A DNA stretch of 30,401 bases. Origin: an uncultured Clostridia bacterium (GTDB taxonomy: Bacteria > Bacillota > Clostridia > Oscillospirales > Ruminococcaceae). The first letter of the stretch is position 1, and every line of letters begins with the position of its first letter. The position numbers and the translations under genes are program-made. This document shows positions 13,320 through 21,460 of the stretch, one piece after another. The DNA lies in assembly GCA_937906945.1 (NCBI GenBank), contig CALCUE010000019.1, forward strand, positions 1 to 30,401, in the 5' to 3' direction. A model generated the notes under the pieces. It saw only the letters and a list, made by a program, of their open reading frames with translations, searched no databases and was not told where the DNA came from.

Positions 13320-13349
13320 AAAAGCGGCTCCCGAAAGGGAGCCGCTTTT
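13320..13349 (-). terminator. Terminator of the GntR/ABC operon
   Basis: Arms AAAAGCGGCTCCC and GGGAGCCGCTTTT pair over 13 bp around GAAA. It starts 3 bp beyond the permease stop. The core CTCCCGAAAGGGAG is the same as in the terminator at 5552. Confidence 0.93.
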
Positions 13350-13352
13350 GGT

Positions 13353-14186
13353 TCAGGTCAGATTCAGTTTTTTCCGAAGCAGAACGCTGTCGAGGAAGAA
13401 GATCCCCACGGCAACAGCCAACGCGAACAGATCGGAAATCGCCATGCCGCCCAGAATAAAAGCTCCGGCGTTTTGGTCCGTGATGGGAAGCCAGGCAAGG
13501 AACTGCCAGAGGAAGCTTCCCTCCACCAGGTTTTCGACAAGTCCCGCGAGGCTGAAGATCGAAACGAGGCCGATCACCTGGAACACGCCCTGAAGCACAA
13601 GATACGTGATCACCGAGGCCAGAAATTTGTGGGAATTGAAGGTCTGCCCGACGATCATGCAGAAATAGTAGAACAGGAACGTCGTGGCAAGACCGATGAC
13701 CATTCCGGCGAAGATCAGAAAAAGGAACGTCACCCATTCCGCAAACTCCATAGCGGAAAAATTCTCCTGTGGAAAGAAGAAATTCCACGCGCCGCGATAG
13801 CTTCCGAAAAGGGCCGGAAAGATCGTCAGAATGCCGAGGAGGCAGCTGCCCATGAACCATGTCACCGCCGGAATGAGCTTCGCCAGAATGTTCTGTTCCG
13901 TTGTCACCGGAAGGGTGAACATCAGATAGCCTTCGCTGCCCAGAAGGTTTTTATAGAACCGGATGATGATGACCACAAAGGTCGTGATGGCAAGGCTGAC
14001 GGCCAGAAGAGCGTAAAGCGACGAAAAAAGGACCATCGTATGATTGAGGAACGGCGAATTGCCCGCTCGCATCGAAAGATTGTGGACAACAGTGGCAAAG
14101 CCCGACACCACTAAAAGGGCGATATAGATCGGCAGAAAATAGAGTGCCGTCGCGCGGAATTCATATTTTAACAGTTTGCTCAGCAT
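13353..14186 (-). CDS. ABC-2 type transporter permease
   Basis: This 277-residue hydrophobic protein is the membrane partner of the adjoining ATPase. About six transmembrane segments can be seen, near residues 15-35, 52-75, 108-128, 155-178, 187-212 and 243-268. The cytoplasmic stretch RFYKNLLGSEGYLMFTLPVT after the second segment is typical of ABC-2 permeases found with GntR (YtrA-like) regulators in Clostridia. The ATG at 14186 has GGAGG seven bases upstream, and the gene overlaps the ATPase stop by 7 bp, so the two are co-translated. Substrate is unknown; YtrA-type systems elsewhere respond to cell-wall-active compounds, but nothing here fixes the function. Confidence 0.85.
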   Translation of the reverse strand: MLSKLLKYEFRATALYFLPIYIALLVVSGFATVVHNLSMRAGNSPFLNHTMVLFSSLYALLAVSLAITTFVVIIIRFYKNLLGSEGYLMFTLPVTTEQNILAKLIPAVTWFMGSCLLGILTIFPALFGSYRGAWNFFFPQENFSAMEFAEWVTFLFLIFAGMVIGLATTFLFYYFCMIVGQTFNSHKFLASVITYLVLQGVFQVIGLVSIFSLAGLVENLVEGSFLWQFLAWLPITDQNAGAFILGGMAISDLFALAVAVGIFFLDSVLLRKKLNLT

Positions 14187-14887
14187 CGAAACACCTCCCG
14201 GAACATGCCGTCCAGCGTTTTGTCGTACTGCTCCCGGATGTGGTCGCAGTTGTCGAAAAGAACGATCTCGCCGTTTTTGAGGAAGATCGCCTCGTCCAGC
14301 ACCGTCTCCACATCGCTGATAAGGTGCGTCGAAATCATGACGGTGGCCTCTTCGCTGTAATTGCGGATGATGGTGTTGATGATATAATCCCGTGCCGCCG
14401 GGTCAACGCCGCCGATGGGCTCATCCAGAAGATACAGTTCCGCTTTGCGGCTCATCACCAGAATCAGCTGGATTTTCTCCTGGTTGCCCTTCGAGAGTGC
14501 CCGAAGCCGCGCTTTTTCATCGATCCCAAGGTCGGCGATGAGCCGGTGCGCCAACGCCGTATCAAAATCGGCGTAAAAGTCCCCGAACATTTTAACCAGT
14601 TCCGAGACTTTCATCCAGTCGTTAAGATAGCTTTTGTCCGGAAGATAGGCCACGACTTTTTTGCTTTCCACGCCGACAGGCCGACCGCTCACCCGGATCT
14701 CCCCGCTCGTCGGCTGAATAAGACCGGAAATCAGCTTCATGAAGGTCGTTTTGCCGCTTCCGTTGGGCCCCAAAAGCCCGATGATCTTTCCTCTATATAG
14801 GGAAAGATTGATATTTTCCAGCGCCTTTTTTCCGCCGAAGCTTTTCGAAAGGCCCCGGGTCTCTAAAATAACAGGGTTTTTCTCCAA
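14180..14887 (-). CDS. ABC transporter ATP-binding protein (YtrB-like)
   Basis: This 235-residue nucleotide-binding subunit has Walker A GPNGSGKT near residue 40. The signature loop is the degenerate ALSKGNQEKIQL in place of LSGGQ, and Walker B is LYLLDEPIGGVD, followed by the switch histidine in ISTHL. The degenerate signature is usual for ATPases paired with ABC-2 permeases. The start is TTG at 14887, with AGGGG about eight bases upstream and only 2 bp after the regulator stop. It probably energises the permease at 13353. Confidence 0.9.
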   Translation of the reverse strand: MEKNPVILETRGLSKSFGGKKALENINLSLYRGKIIGLLGPNGSGKTTFMKLISGLIQPTSGEIRVSGRPVGVESKKVVAYLPDKSYLNDWMKVSELVKMFGDFYADFDTALAHRLIADLGIDEKARLRALSKGNQEKIQLILVMSRKAELYLLDEPIGGVDPAARDYIINTIIRNYSEEATVMISTHLISDVETVLDEAIFLKNGEIVLFDNCDHIREQYDKTLDGMFREVFRC

Positions 14888-14889
14888 CC

Positions 14890-15255
14890 TTATTTCCCCT
14901 CTTTCATTCGGGAAGCCGTAAAAAGGGCCTCCTCTTTGTCATAACCGAGCTTTTCCATCGCGTCGAAAAACGCTTCGACGCTCTCCCGGGCCAGCTCTTT
15001 TTTCGCTTCCTCAATGCGGTTTTGGTCGTCGGTCACAAAACGTCCGCTCGTTCTCTCCGAATAGACAAGGCCGCCGTTTTCCAGTTCCGACAGCGCCTTT
15101 TGCATGGTGTTCGGGTTCACCGACGCCTCAAACGCCAGTTCCCGCACCGACGGCAGCCGGGAACCGGGTCCATAGACGCCGGTCACGATCCGATGCGTTA
15201 TTTTTTCCATCAGCTGTTGGTGGATCGGTCGTCCGCCGATAAAATCCCAACCCGT
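14890..15255 (-). CDS. GntR family transcriptional regulator (YtrA-like), probable ACG start
   Basis: The protein is a short GntR regulator: a winged helix-turn-helix (ITHRIVTGVYGPGSRLPSVR, then ELAFEASVNPNTMQKALSEL) and a C-terminal helix pair without a large effector domain. The family N-terminus, WDFIGGRPIHQQL, lies upstream of the first ATG (15210) in the same frame. Between the in-frame stop and that ATG there is no ATG, GTG or TTG. A perfect AAAGGAGG site sits seven bases before an ACG at 15255, giving a 121-residue protein of normal length, so I use ACG. If only the ATG is used, the protein has 106 residues and loses the start of its DNA-binding domain. It heads the regulator-ATPase-permease operon and probably represses it. 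Confidence 0.8.
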   Translation of the reverse strand, partial: TGWDFIGGRPIHQQLMEKITHRIVTGVYGPGSRLPSVRELAFEASVNPNTMQKALSELENGGLVYSERTSGRFVTDDQNRIEEAKKELARESVEAFFDAMEKLGYDKEEALFTASRMKEGK

Positions 15256-15270
15256 AAAACCGCCTCCTTT

Positions 15271-15296
15271 GTATTACTTCGCTAACACAATAATAC
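15271..15296. promoter_or_regulatory. Palindromic operator of the GntR/ABC operon
   Basis: GTATTA (15271-15276) and TAATAC (15291-15296) are inverted across 14 bp and overlap the -10 box of the operon promoter. This placement and the GTATTA...TAATAC sequence fit a YtrA-type autorepressor site. Confidence 0.65.
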
Positions 15297-15315
15297 ATTC
15301 TTCCCTGTTTGTCAA
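15287..15315 (-). promoter_or_regulatory. Promoter of the GntR/ABC operon
   Basis: On the minus strand TTGACA (15310-15315), 17 bp, TATTGT (15287-15292). The start is expected near 15280, inside the palindrome, so a bound repressor would block initiation. Confidence 0.8.
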
Positions 15316-15344
15316 CCCTTATGCGAAAGAGTTAATAAAATCTT

Positions 15345-15384
15345 AAAAAAGAAAAAGACCCGGACCGAAAAGGCCGGATCTTTG
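15345..15384 (-). terminator. Terminator of rnpB
   Basis: On the minus strand AGATCCGGCC pairs with GGTCCGGGTCT (with a G-U pair), followed by TTTTTCTTTTTT. It lies about 17 bp beyond the RNase P RNA 3' end. Confidence 0.85.
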
Positions 15385-15400
15385 TTCTTTAAAAATGTGA

Positions 15401-15749
15401 CCGGAAAATAAGCCGGGTTCTGTAATGACGACAATCTATCTTCGCCGCCGGTCGCCCGTGCGGCTCAAAAATGCCACCTTGGCGGAGAGCGCCGGGCCGA
15501 CGCTTTTCTCTCCTGTACGGTGTTGCTCCGGATAGGGTTTACAGGCTCCCTTTGTTACCAAAGGGAGCGGTGAGCTCTTACCTCGCCTTTCCACCCTTAC
15601 CGCGAAAATCGCGGCGGTATCTCTCTGTTGCACTTTCCCTGGGGTCACCCCCGGCGGCCGTTAGCCGTTATCCCTGCCCTGTGGAGCCCGGACTTTCCTC
15701 GCACGCGTCCTTTCGGAACTGCGCCCGCTGCCGTCCTTTCCGCTCACGG
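15401..15749 (-). ncRNA. rnpB: RNase P RNA, bacterial type A
   Basis: This is the catalytic RNA that removes the 5' leader of tRNA precursors. The conserved 5' block GAGGAAAGTCCGGGCTCC lies at 15683-15700 on the minus strand, and the matching 3' block ACAGAACCCGGCTTAT at 15408-15423; together they form the P4 core. Between them are CACAGGGCAG, GGAAAGTGCAACAGAGAG and a GGGTGGAAAGGCGAGGTAAGAG stretch, all characteristic. A hairpin (GCTCCCTTTGG / CCAAAGGGAGC) fills the position of a peripheral helix. Length is about 350 nt. Exact ends are inferred from the promoter and the terminator. Type A rather than type B argues against Bacillales. Confidence 0.95.
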
Positions 15750-15754
15750 CAAAT

Positions 15755-15783
15755 ATTATAAATCAAAAGCTTTTTTCTGTCAA
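15755..15783 (-). promoter_or_regulatory. Consensus promoter of rnpB
   Basis: On the minus strand TTGACA (15778-15783), 17 bp, TATAAT (15755-15760); both boxes are perfect, as expected for a strong stable-RNA promoter. Transcription should begin near 15748. Confidence 0.92.
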
Positions 15784-15817
15784 ATAAAAAACATTTTGCA
15801 TTTTATAAAAATAATTC

Positions 15818-15846
15818 TTGCGTTTTTCCGTGATAACGCATATAAT
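15818..15846 (+). promoter_or_regulatory. Promoter of gdhA
   Basis: TTGCGT (15818-15823), 17 bp, TATAAT (15841-15846). It is divergent from the rnpB promoter, with 34 bp between the two -35 boxes. The predicted leader to the gdhA start is about 57 nt. Confidence 0.85.
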
Positions 15847-15909
15847 ATCAATATATTTTGAGTGAATTCCCGCTCGTGTTATGCAAATTATCAACCGGGA
15901 GGCTTTCCG

Positions 15910-17265
<1,356 letters not shown>

Positions 17266-17282
17266 TTTTTCCCGCATAGCAA

Positions 17283-17316
17283 AAGCGCCCGTTTCGGCTG
17301 ACCGAAACGGGCGCTT
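17283..17316. terminator. Bidirectional terminator between gdhA and the feo operon
   Basis: A perfect 15-bp stem (AAGCGCCCGTTTCGG, loop CTGA, and its complement) lies between two convergent genes. The T tract CTTTTATTTTTT on the plus side is clear; the minus side is weaker. Confidence 0.92.
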
Positions 17317-17319
17317 CTT

Positions 17320-17463
17320 TTATTTTTTCTTACAGTTTTTTTCACAGCAGGCGCAGCAGCCGCAGCAGCCTTTCCCCTCTTTGTGCCGTTTGACCGAAGC
17401 CCAAACGGCACACACAACGAGGCAAAGCACCCCCGCGATGATCAGATAATCGGATAAACTCAT
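17320..17463 (-). CDS. FeoB-associated Cys-rich membrane protein
   Basis: A 47-residue protein starting MSLSDYLIIAGVLCLVVCAV: one transmembrane helix (about residues 5-24), then a basic linker, then a cluster CCGCCACCEKNC and a lysine tail. This is the pattern of the small Cys-rich proteins encoded after feoB in many Firmicutes, with a role comparable to FeoC proposed but not proven. The seven clustered cysteines suggest metal binding at the cytoplasmic face. GAGGTGAT before the ATG overlaps the end of feoB, 9 bp upstream, so it is co-expressed with FeoB. The coding sequence ends just before the convergent terminator. Confidence 0.88.
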   Translation of the reverse strand: MSLSDYLIIAGVLCLVVCAVWASVKRHKEGKGCCGCCACCEKNCKKK

Positions 17464-17472
17464 AAGATCACC

Positions 17473-19479
17473 TCATAAAAACAGACCGAGCAGTTGATAG
17501 ACAAGAGCGCCGCAGACCCACGCCACCAGGCATTGATACACAACGACCAACGCCGCCCGCCACGTGGAATGAAGTTCTTTTTGAATGGTTGCCACGGCGG
17601 CGACGCAGGGCGTATAAAGAAGCGTAAAGGTCAAAAAGCTCAGCGCCGAAGCCGGTGTGAAGAACGAGGAAAGCACCGTTTCCAGTTCCGCCGTGCTCGT
17701 TCCGGTCAGAACGCCGAGGGTGCTCACCACGGCCTCCTTGGCGGTAAAGCCGCTGATGAGCGAAGTCGTGACCCGCCAGTCGTTGAAACCGAGCGGCGCG
17801 AAAATCGGGGCGATCACCTTGCCGATCATGGCCAAAAGGCTGTCGGCGCTGTCGGAAACGACGTTGAGGCGGCTGTCAAAGGTCTGTAAAAACCAGATAA
17901 CGACCGTCGCCACGAAAATGACGGTAAAAGCCTTTTCCAAAAAGTCCTTGGTCTTTTCCCAAAGGAGCAGTCCGACGCTTTTTGCCGTCGGGAACCGATA
18001 GTTCGGAAGCTCCATAACAAAGGGGACCGGTTTTCCCTTGAACAGCGTGTTCTTGAAAAGAAGTGCCATGAGCACGGCGAGCACGATGCCGCCGAAATAG
18101 AGGCCGCACATGACAAAAACCTCGTATCCGGGGAAAAACGCGGCGGAAAACACCGCGTAGATCGGAATTTTGGCGCTGCAGCTCATAAACGGCGTCAGAA
18201 GGATCGTCATGCGGCGATCCCGCTCGGAGGAAAGGGTCCTCGTCGCCATGATGGCCGGGACGGAACAGCCGAAACCGATGAGCATCGGCACAAAGCTCCG
18301 TCCGGAAAGACCGATCTTCCGGAGCAGCTTATCCATGACGAAAGCGACCCTTGCCATATAGCCGGTGTCCTCCAGAATGGAAAGGAAGAAAAACAGCACC
18401 ACAATGAGGGGCAGAAAACTCAGAACACTGCCGATGCCGGCGAAGATCCCGTCGATGACAAGGCTTTTTACCACCGGGTTGATGCCATAGCTCGTCAGCG
18501 CCGCGTCCGCCACCAGCGTCACCACGTCGATCCCTTTGGCCAGAAGATCCGAAAGGAAGGACCCGATGACGCCGAAGGTCAGCCAGAACACCAAAAACAT
18601 GATCCCGAAAAAGACCGGAAGCGCCAGATATTTTCCTGTAACGATCTTGTCAATGGCAAGGCTCCGAAGCCGTTCTTTGCTTTCATGGGGCTTTTTGACC
18701 GTGTCCCGGCAAACGCTTTCGATGAAATCATACCGCATCATCGCCATGGCGGCGTTGCGGTCGAGCTGTTCCTCGTTCTCCATCTGGATGATGTCGTGTT
18801 CGGCCAGTTCCAGTTCGTTTTTATCCAATCCGAGGGCGTCGATGACCTCGGTGTCGTTCTCGATCAGTTTCACCGCGGCGAACCGGCGGGGAATGTCGTT
18901 TTTGTCGGCGTGGTCCTCGACCACGTGAATGAGGGAATGGATGCAGCGGTGTACCGGACCGTCGGTGCAAAAGTCAAAAACCGTCGGATCGATGCGGTTT
19001 TTCGCCACATAGACCGCCTGATCGACCAGTTCGGAAATGCCTTCGTTTTTGGCGGCGCTGATCGGTACCACCAGCACCCCGAGCCGTTTGGAAAACTCCG
19101 GAATGTTGATGGAACCGCCGTTTTCCCGGACTTCGTCCATCATATTGAGGGCGATGACCGTCGGGATCTTCAGTTCCAGAAGCTGTAACGTCAGATAGAG
19201 GTTCCGCTCGATATTGGTGGCGTCAATGATATTGATGATGCCGTCGGGATGGTTGTTGAGGATGAAGTCCCTCGTCACGATCTCTTCGCTCGTATAGGGC
19301 CGCAGAGAATAGACCCCGGGCAGATCGACCACCGTGGCGTTTTTCGTTCCCCGGATCTCTCCCATTTTCTGATCGACAGTGACGCCGGGAAAATTGCCGA
19401 CGTGCTGGTTGGAACCGGTGAGGCAGTTAAAAAGCGTCGTTTTGCCGCAATTCTGGTTTCCGGCCAAAGCAAAAATCAT
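17473..19479 (-). CDS. feoB: Ferrous iron transport protein B
   Basis: FeoB is the inner-membrane Fe(II) importer with a cytosolic GTPase. The 668 residues begin with G1 GNQNCGKTT (7-15), then G2 NFPGVTV, G3 DLPGVYSL, G4 NMMDE and G5 SAAKNEG, a helical spacer region (about 165-265) and a membrane domain from about 285 on. The two conserved Gate motifs are visible, including GFGCSVPAIMATRTL followed by FMSCSAKIPIYAVFSAAFFPG with its cysteines. It is shorter than the E. coli protein (773), as usual in Firmicutes. It overlaps feoA by 4 bp (ATGA), and the Cys-rich protein follows at 9 bp. Expression is probably iron-controlled through the palindromes upstream of feoA. Confidence 0.97.
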   Translation of the reverse strand: MIFALAGNQNCGKTTLFNCLTGSNQHVGNFPGVTVDQKMGEIRGTKNATVVDLPGVYSLRPYTSEEIVTRDFILNNHPDGIINIIDATNIERNLYLTLQLLELKIPTVIALNMMDEVRENGGSINIPEFSKRLGVLVVPISAAKNEGISELVDQAVYVAKNRIDPTVFDFCTDGPVHRCIHSLIHVVEDHADKNDIPRRFAAVKLIENDTEVIDALGLDKNELELAEHDIIQMENEEQLDRNAAMAMMRYDFIESVCRDTVKKPHESKERLRSLAIDKIVTGKYLALPVFFGIMFLVFWLTFGVIGSFLSDLLAKGIDVVTLVADAALTSYGINPVVKSLVIDGIFAGIGSVLSFLPLIVVLFFFLSILEDTGYMARVAFVMDKLLRKIGLSGRSFVPMLIGFGCSVPAIMATRTLSSERDRRMTILLTPFMSCSAKIPIYAVFSAAFFPGYEVFVMCGLYFGGIVLAVLMALLFKNTLFKGKPVPFVMELPNYRFPTAKSVGLLLWEKTKDFLEKAFTVIFVATVVIWFLQTFDSRLNVVSDSADSLLAMIGKVIAPIFAPLGFNDWRVTTSLISGFTAKEAVVSTLGVLTGTSTAELETVLSSFFTPASALSFLTFTLLYTPCVAAVATIQKELHSTWRAALVVVYQCLVAWVCGALVYQLLGLFL

Positions 19480-19712
19480 GCTTTTTCCTCCTTCGCTCTG
19501 ATCTCGATCATTTCCGCGTCATCCTTCCGGAGCGTCAGCGAATAGCCCCGCAGATGGATCTCAATAGGGTCGCCGAGCGGCGCCACCTTATAAACCGTCA
19601 CTTCCGTCCGCGGGATAAGACCCATATCCAAAAGCCGAAGGCGCAGAGCGCCTTCTCCTCCGACTTTTACGATAGTCGCTTTTTTCCCTATGGAGAGCTT
19701 ATCTAATGTCAT
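19476..19712 (-). CDS. feoA: Ferrous iron transport protein A
   Basis: A 78-residue SH3-like cytosolic protein that supports FeoB function. Family features are the start TLDKLSIGKKATIVKV, the central LRLRLLDMGLIPRTEVTV and the C-terminal GDPIEIHLRGYSLTLRKDDAEMI (abbreviated here). GGAGG lies seven bases before the ATG and directly abuts a 22-bp palindrome. First gene of the feoA-feoB-Cys-rich operon. Confidence 0.95.
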   Translation of the reverse strand: MTLDKLSIGKKATIVKVGGEGALRLRLLDMGLIPRTEVTVYKVAPLGDPIEIHLRGYSLTLRKDDAEMIEIRAKEEKA

Positions 19713-19724
19713 AAAGTTTCCTCC

Positions 19725-19746
19725 AAAGTTAGTTTTAACTAACTTT
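19725..19746. promoter_or_regulatory. 22-bp perfect palindrome, feo operator
   Basis: AAAGTTAGTT-TT-AACTAACTTT lies between the transcription start and the feoA ribosome-binding site. The GTTAG...CTAAC half-sites resemble those of DtxR/IdeR-family iron regulators. A bound repressor would block elongation or initiation. Confidence 0.75.
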
Positions 19747-19756
19747 TGTCCGACAG

Positions 19757-19772
19757 GTTAGCCTTGGCTAAC
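19757..19772. promoter_or_regulatory. 16-bp perfect palindrome, second feo operator
   Basis: GTTAGCC-TT-GGCTAAC shares the GTTAG/CTAAC ends with the palindrome at 19725; the centres are 29 bp apart, close to three helical turns. It covers about +7 to +22 of the predicted feo transcript. Confidence 0.75.
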
Positions 19773-19785
19773 TCCTGACACCATT

Positions 19786-19815
19786 ATTTTACCATGCTTC
19801 CTTTTCCTCTGTCAA
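19786..19815 (-). promoter_or_regulatory. Promoter of the feo operon
   Basis: On the minus strand TTGACA (19810-19815), 18 bp, TAAAAT (19786-19791). An imperfect third GTTAGTTTAAAC half-palindrome (19818-19829) lies immediately upstream of the -35 box. Confidence 0.8.
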
Positions 19816-19829
19816 TAGTTAGTTTAAAC

Positions 19830-19856
19830 AAATCCCGACTGATTTTGTCGGGATTT
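19830..19856 (-). terminator. Second hairpin after ruvX
   Basis: A 10-bp stem (AAATCCCGAC / GTCGGGATTT, 7-nt loop) follows the main ruvX terminator and is succeeded by TTTGTTTAAA on the minus strand. It may be a back-up terminator insulating feo from the operon upstream. Confidence 0.55.
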
Positions 19857-19865
19857 GTCGGCACG

Positions 19866-19902
19866 AAAAAAATCCCTCCGCCATAGGCGAAGGGATTTTT
19901 TT
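19866..19902 (-). terminator. Terminator of the tsaE-ruvX operon
   Basis: AAAAAAATCCCT and AGGGATTTTTTT enclose a short inner GCC/GGC stem. It begins within the ruvX stop codon. Confidence 0.88.
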
Positions 19903-20329
19903 AAAATTCTCCGGGGTGATTTTTCCGCCATTGCAGGTAGCTGTCCAGAATGATGACTGCCGCCACGGCGTCAATGATCGCTTTCCGTTTTTTGCCTCGG
20001 GTGTCCGTTTCGTTGAGGAACCCGGCGGCGGAAACGGTGGTCTGCCGCTCGTCCCACATCCGGATCGGTACCGGAACCTGTTCGCCGAGAAGTCGGGCAA
20101 ACTCCCGGCAAAGCTCGGCTCTTGGGCCTTCGGAACCGTTCATGTTGAGCGGAAGGCCGACGATAATGGCCTCGGCGCCGTGCTCAACGGCGGCTGTCGC
20201 CACCTTTTCCACCGCGTGCTCAAAACGTTTCTCTTTGATCACGCCGATGGGAGAGGCCAGAAACTCGGTGATATCGCACATGGCAAGACCGGTGCGGGCG
20301 TCACCGAAATCGACGGACATGATTCTCAT
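19901..20329 (-). CDS. ruvX: RuvX/YqgF family Holliday junction resolvase-like protein
   Basis: A 142-residue RNase H-fold protein. Motifs are VDFGDARTGLA at the N-terminus (first catalytic Asp), VGLPLNMNGSEGPRAE, WDERQTTVSA and IDAVAAVIIL near the end. Proposed roles for the family are resolution of recombination intermediates and processing of pre-16S rRNA; the sequence does not decide between them. It overlaps upp by 4 bp (ATGA) and is the last gene of the tsaE operon. Confidence 0.93.
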   Translation of the reverse strand: MRIMSVDFGDARTGLAMCDITEFLASPIGVIKEKRFEHAVEKVATAAVEHGAEAIIVGLPLNMNGSEGPRAELCREFARLLGEQVPVPIRMWDERQTTVSAAGFLNETDTRGKKRKAIIDAVAAVIILDSYLQWRKNHPGEF

Positions 20330-20958
20330 TTGGTGCCGAAAATACGGTCGCCGGCGTCACCGAGACCGGGAACGATGTAGTTATGCTCGTTGAGGTGATC
20401 GTCCAGAGCGGCGCAATAGACCTTGACGTCCGGATGGGCTTCGTTGAGGACTTTAAGACCCTCGGGAGCGGCGATCATGCACATGAAGCTGATATTTTTG
20501 ACGCCGCGTTTTTTGATCTGACCGATGGCGTCAACAGCGGAACCGCCGGTAGCCAGCATCGGGTCAACGATGAAGACACGGCGTTCGGTGATATCTTCCG
20601 GCAGTTTGCAGTAATATTCAATAGGTTCGCTGGTTTCGGGGTCACGGTAAAGACCGATGTGACCGACTTTGGCCTGTGGAAGCAGAGCCAGCATACCATC
20701 GACCATGCCAAGACCGGCGCGAAGGATCGGGACGATGGCCGGCTGTTTGCCTTTGATCTGATGGGCGATGCAGGGAGCGACCGGCGTCGTGATGCCGACA
20801 TCTTCCAGTTCGATATCACGGGTAGCCTCAAAGCACATGAGCATGGCGATCTCTTTGACGAGGTCACGGAAGGTACGGGTATCGGTCTCCGTTCTTCTCA
20901 GAATGGAAAGTTTGTGCTGGATCAGCGGGTGGTCAAGAATGATCGGTTCGATTGCCAT
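20326..20958 (-). CDS. upp: Uracil phosphoribosyltransferase
   Basis: Salvages uracil to UMP using PRPP. The 210-residue length is standard. The PRPP-binding loop is VDPMLATGGSAVDAI, and the uracil-binding C-terminus is NYIVPGLGDAGDRIFGT. The N-terminal LDHPLIQHKLSILRR and LRAGLGMVDGML are also family signatures. TAGGAGG precedes the ATG at 20958. It follows rpiB across a 64-bp gap with a small hairpin. Confidence 0.97.
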   Translation of the reverse strand: MAIEPIILDHPLIQHKLSILRRTETDTRTFRDLVKEIAMLMCFEATRDIELEDVGITTPVAPCIAHQIKGKQPAIVPILRAGLGMVDGMLALLPQAKVGHIGLYRDPETSEPIEYYCKLPEDITERRVFIVDPMLATGGSAVDAIGQIKKRGVKNISFMCMIAAPEGLKVLNEAHPDVKVYCAALDDHLNEHNYIVPGLGDAGDRIFGTK

Positions 20959-20993
20959 AAGAAATTCCTCCTAAAATGATATCTTTTTCCAAA

Positions 20994-21008
20994 TCCCGAA
21001 AATCGGGA
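20994..21008 (-). other. Small hairpin between rpiB and upp
   Basis: TCCCGA and TCGGGA pair over 6 bp around AAA in the only sizeable gap of the operon. The T tract that follows on the minus strand is short, so it is at most an attenuating or stabilising hairpin. Confidence 0.4.
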
Positions 21009-21022
21009 AAAATTTGACGAAA

Positions 21023-21460
21023 TTATTTGTTTTCCAGTTCCATCATCATGGCGATCCGCTTTTCGTGACGGCCGCCCTCAAATTCGGTGGTCAGGAAAAT
21101 ATCGGCCAACTGAAGGGCAACGCCCGGGCCGATGGTTCTGGCGCCCATGCAAAGCACGTTGGCGTCGTTATGTTTACGGGTAAACTCCGCGGAAAAATGG
21201 TCGCCGCAGACCGCCGCTCGAATGCCTTTGCATTTGTTGGCGCACATGCTCATACCGATACCGGTACCGCAGATCAGAATGCCTTTTTCGCATTCGCCGG
21301 ACTGGATGGCCCGGCAGACTTTTTCCGCATAGATGGGATAATCGCAGGAAGCGGTGCTGTCCGTACCGAAATCCTTCAGTTCATAACCTTTTTCGATGAG
21401 GTGTTTTTTCAGTTCTTCTTTCAAAAGATAGCCGCCGTGGTCCGATCCGATCGCAATCAT
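21023..21460 (-). CDS. rpiB: Ribose-5-phosphate isomerase B
   Basis: Interconverts ribose-5-phosphate and ribulose-5-phosphate. The 145-residue RpiB/LacAB fold begins MIAIGSDHGGYLLKEELK (phosphate-binding Asp-His), followed by DYPIYAEKV, the catalytic-cysteine stretch LICGTGIGMSMCANK and KHNDANVLCMGARTIG. It overlaps tsaB by 4 bp (ATGA). Its product feeds PRPP synthesis, which fits the upp neighbour downstream. Confidence 0.96.
   Translation of the reverse strand: MIAIGSDHGGYLLKEELKKHLIEKGYELKDFGTDSTASCDYPIYAEKVCRAIQSGECEKGILICGTGIGMSMCANKCKGIRAAVCGDHFSAEFTRKHNDANVLCMGARTIGPGVALQLADIFLTTEFEGGRHEKRIAMMMELENK

Noticed and set aside
15436..15861. Frames of 70-96 codons on both strands between gntR and gdhA
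   Set aside because: They lie within RNase P RNA and its promoter.
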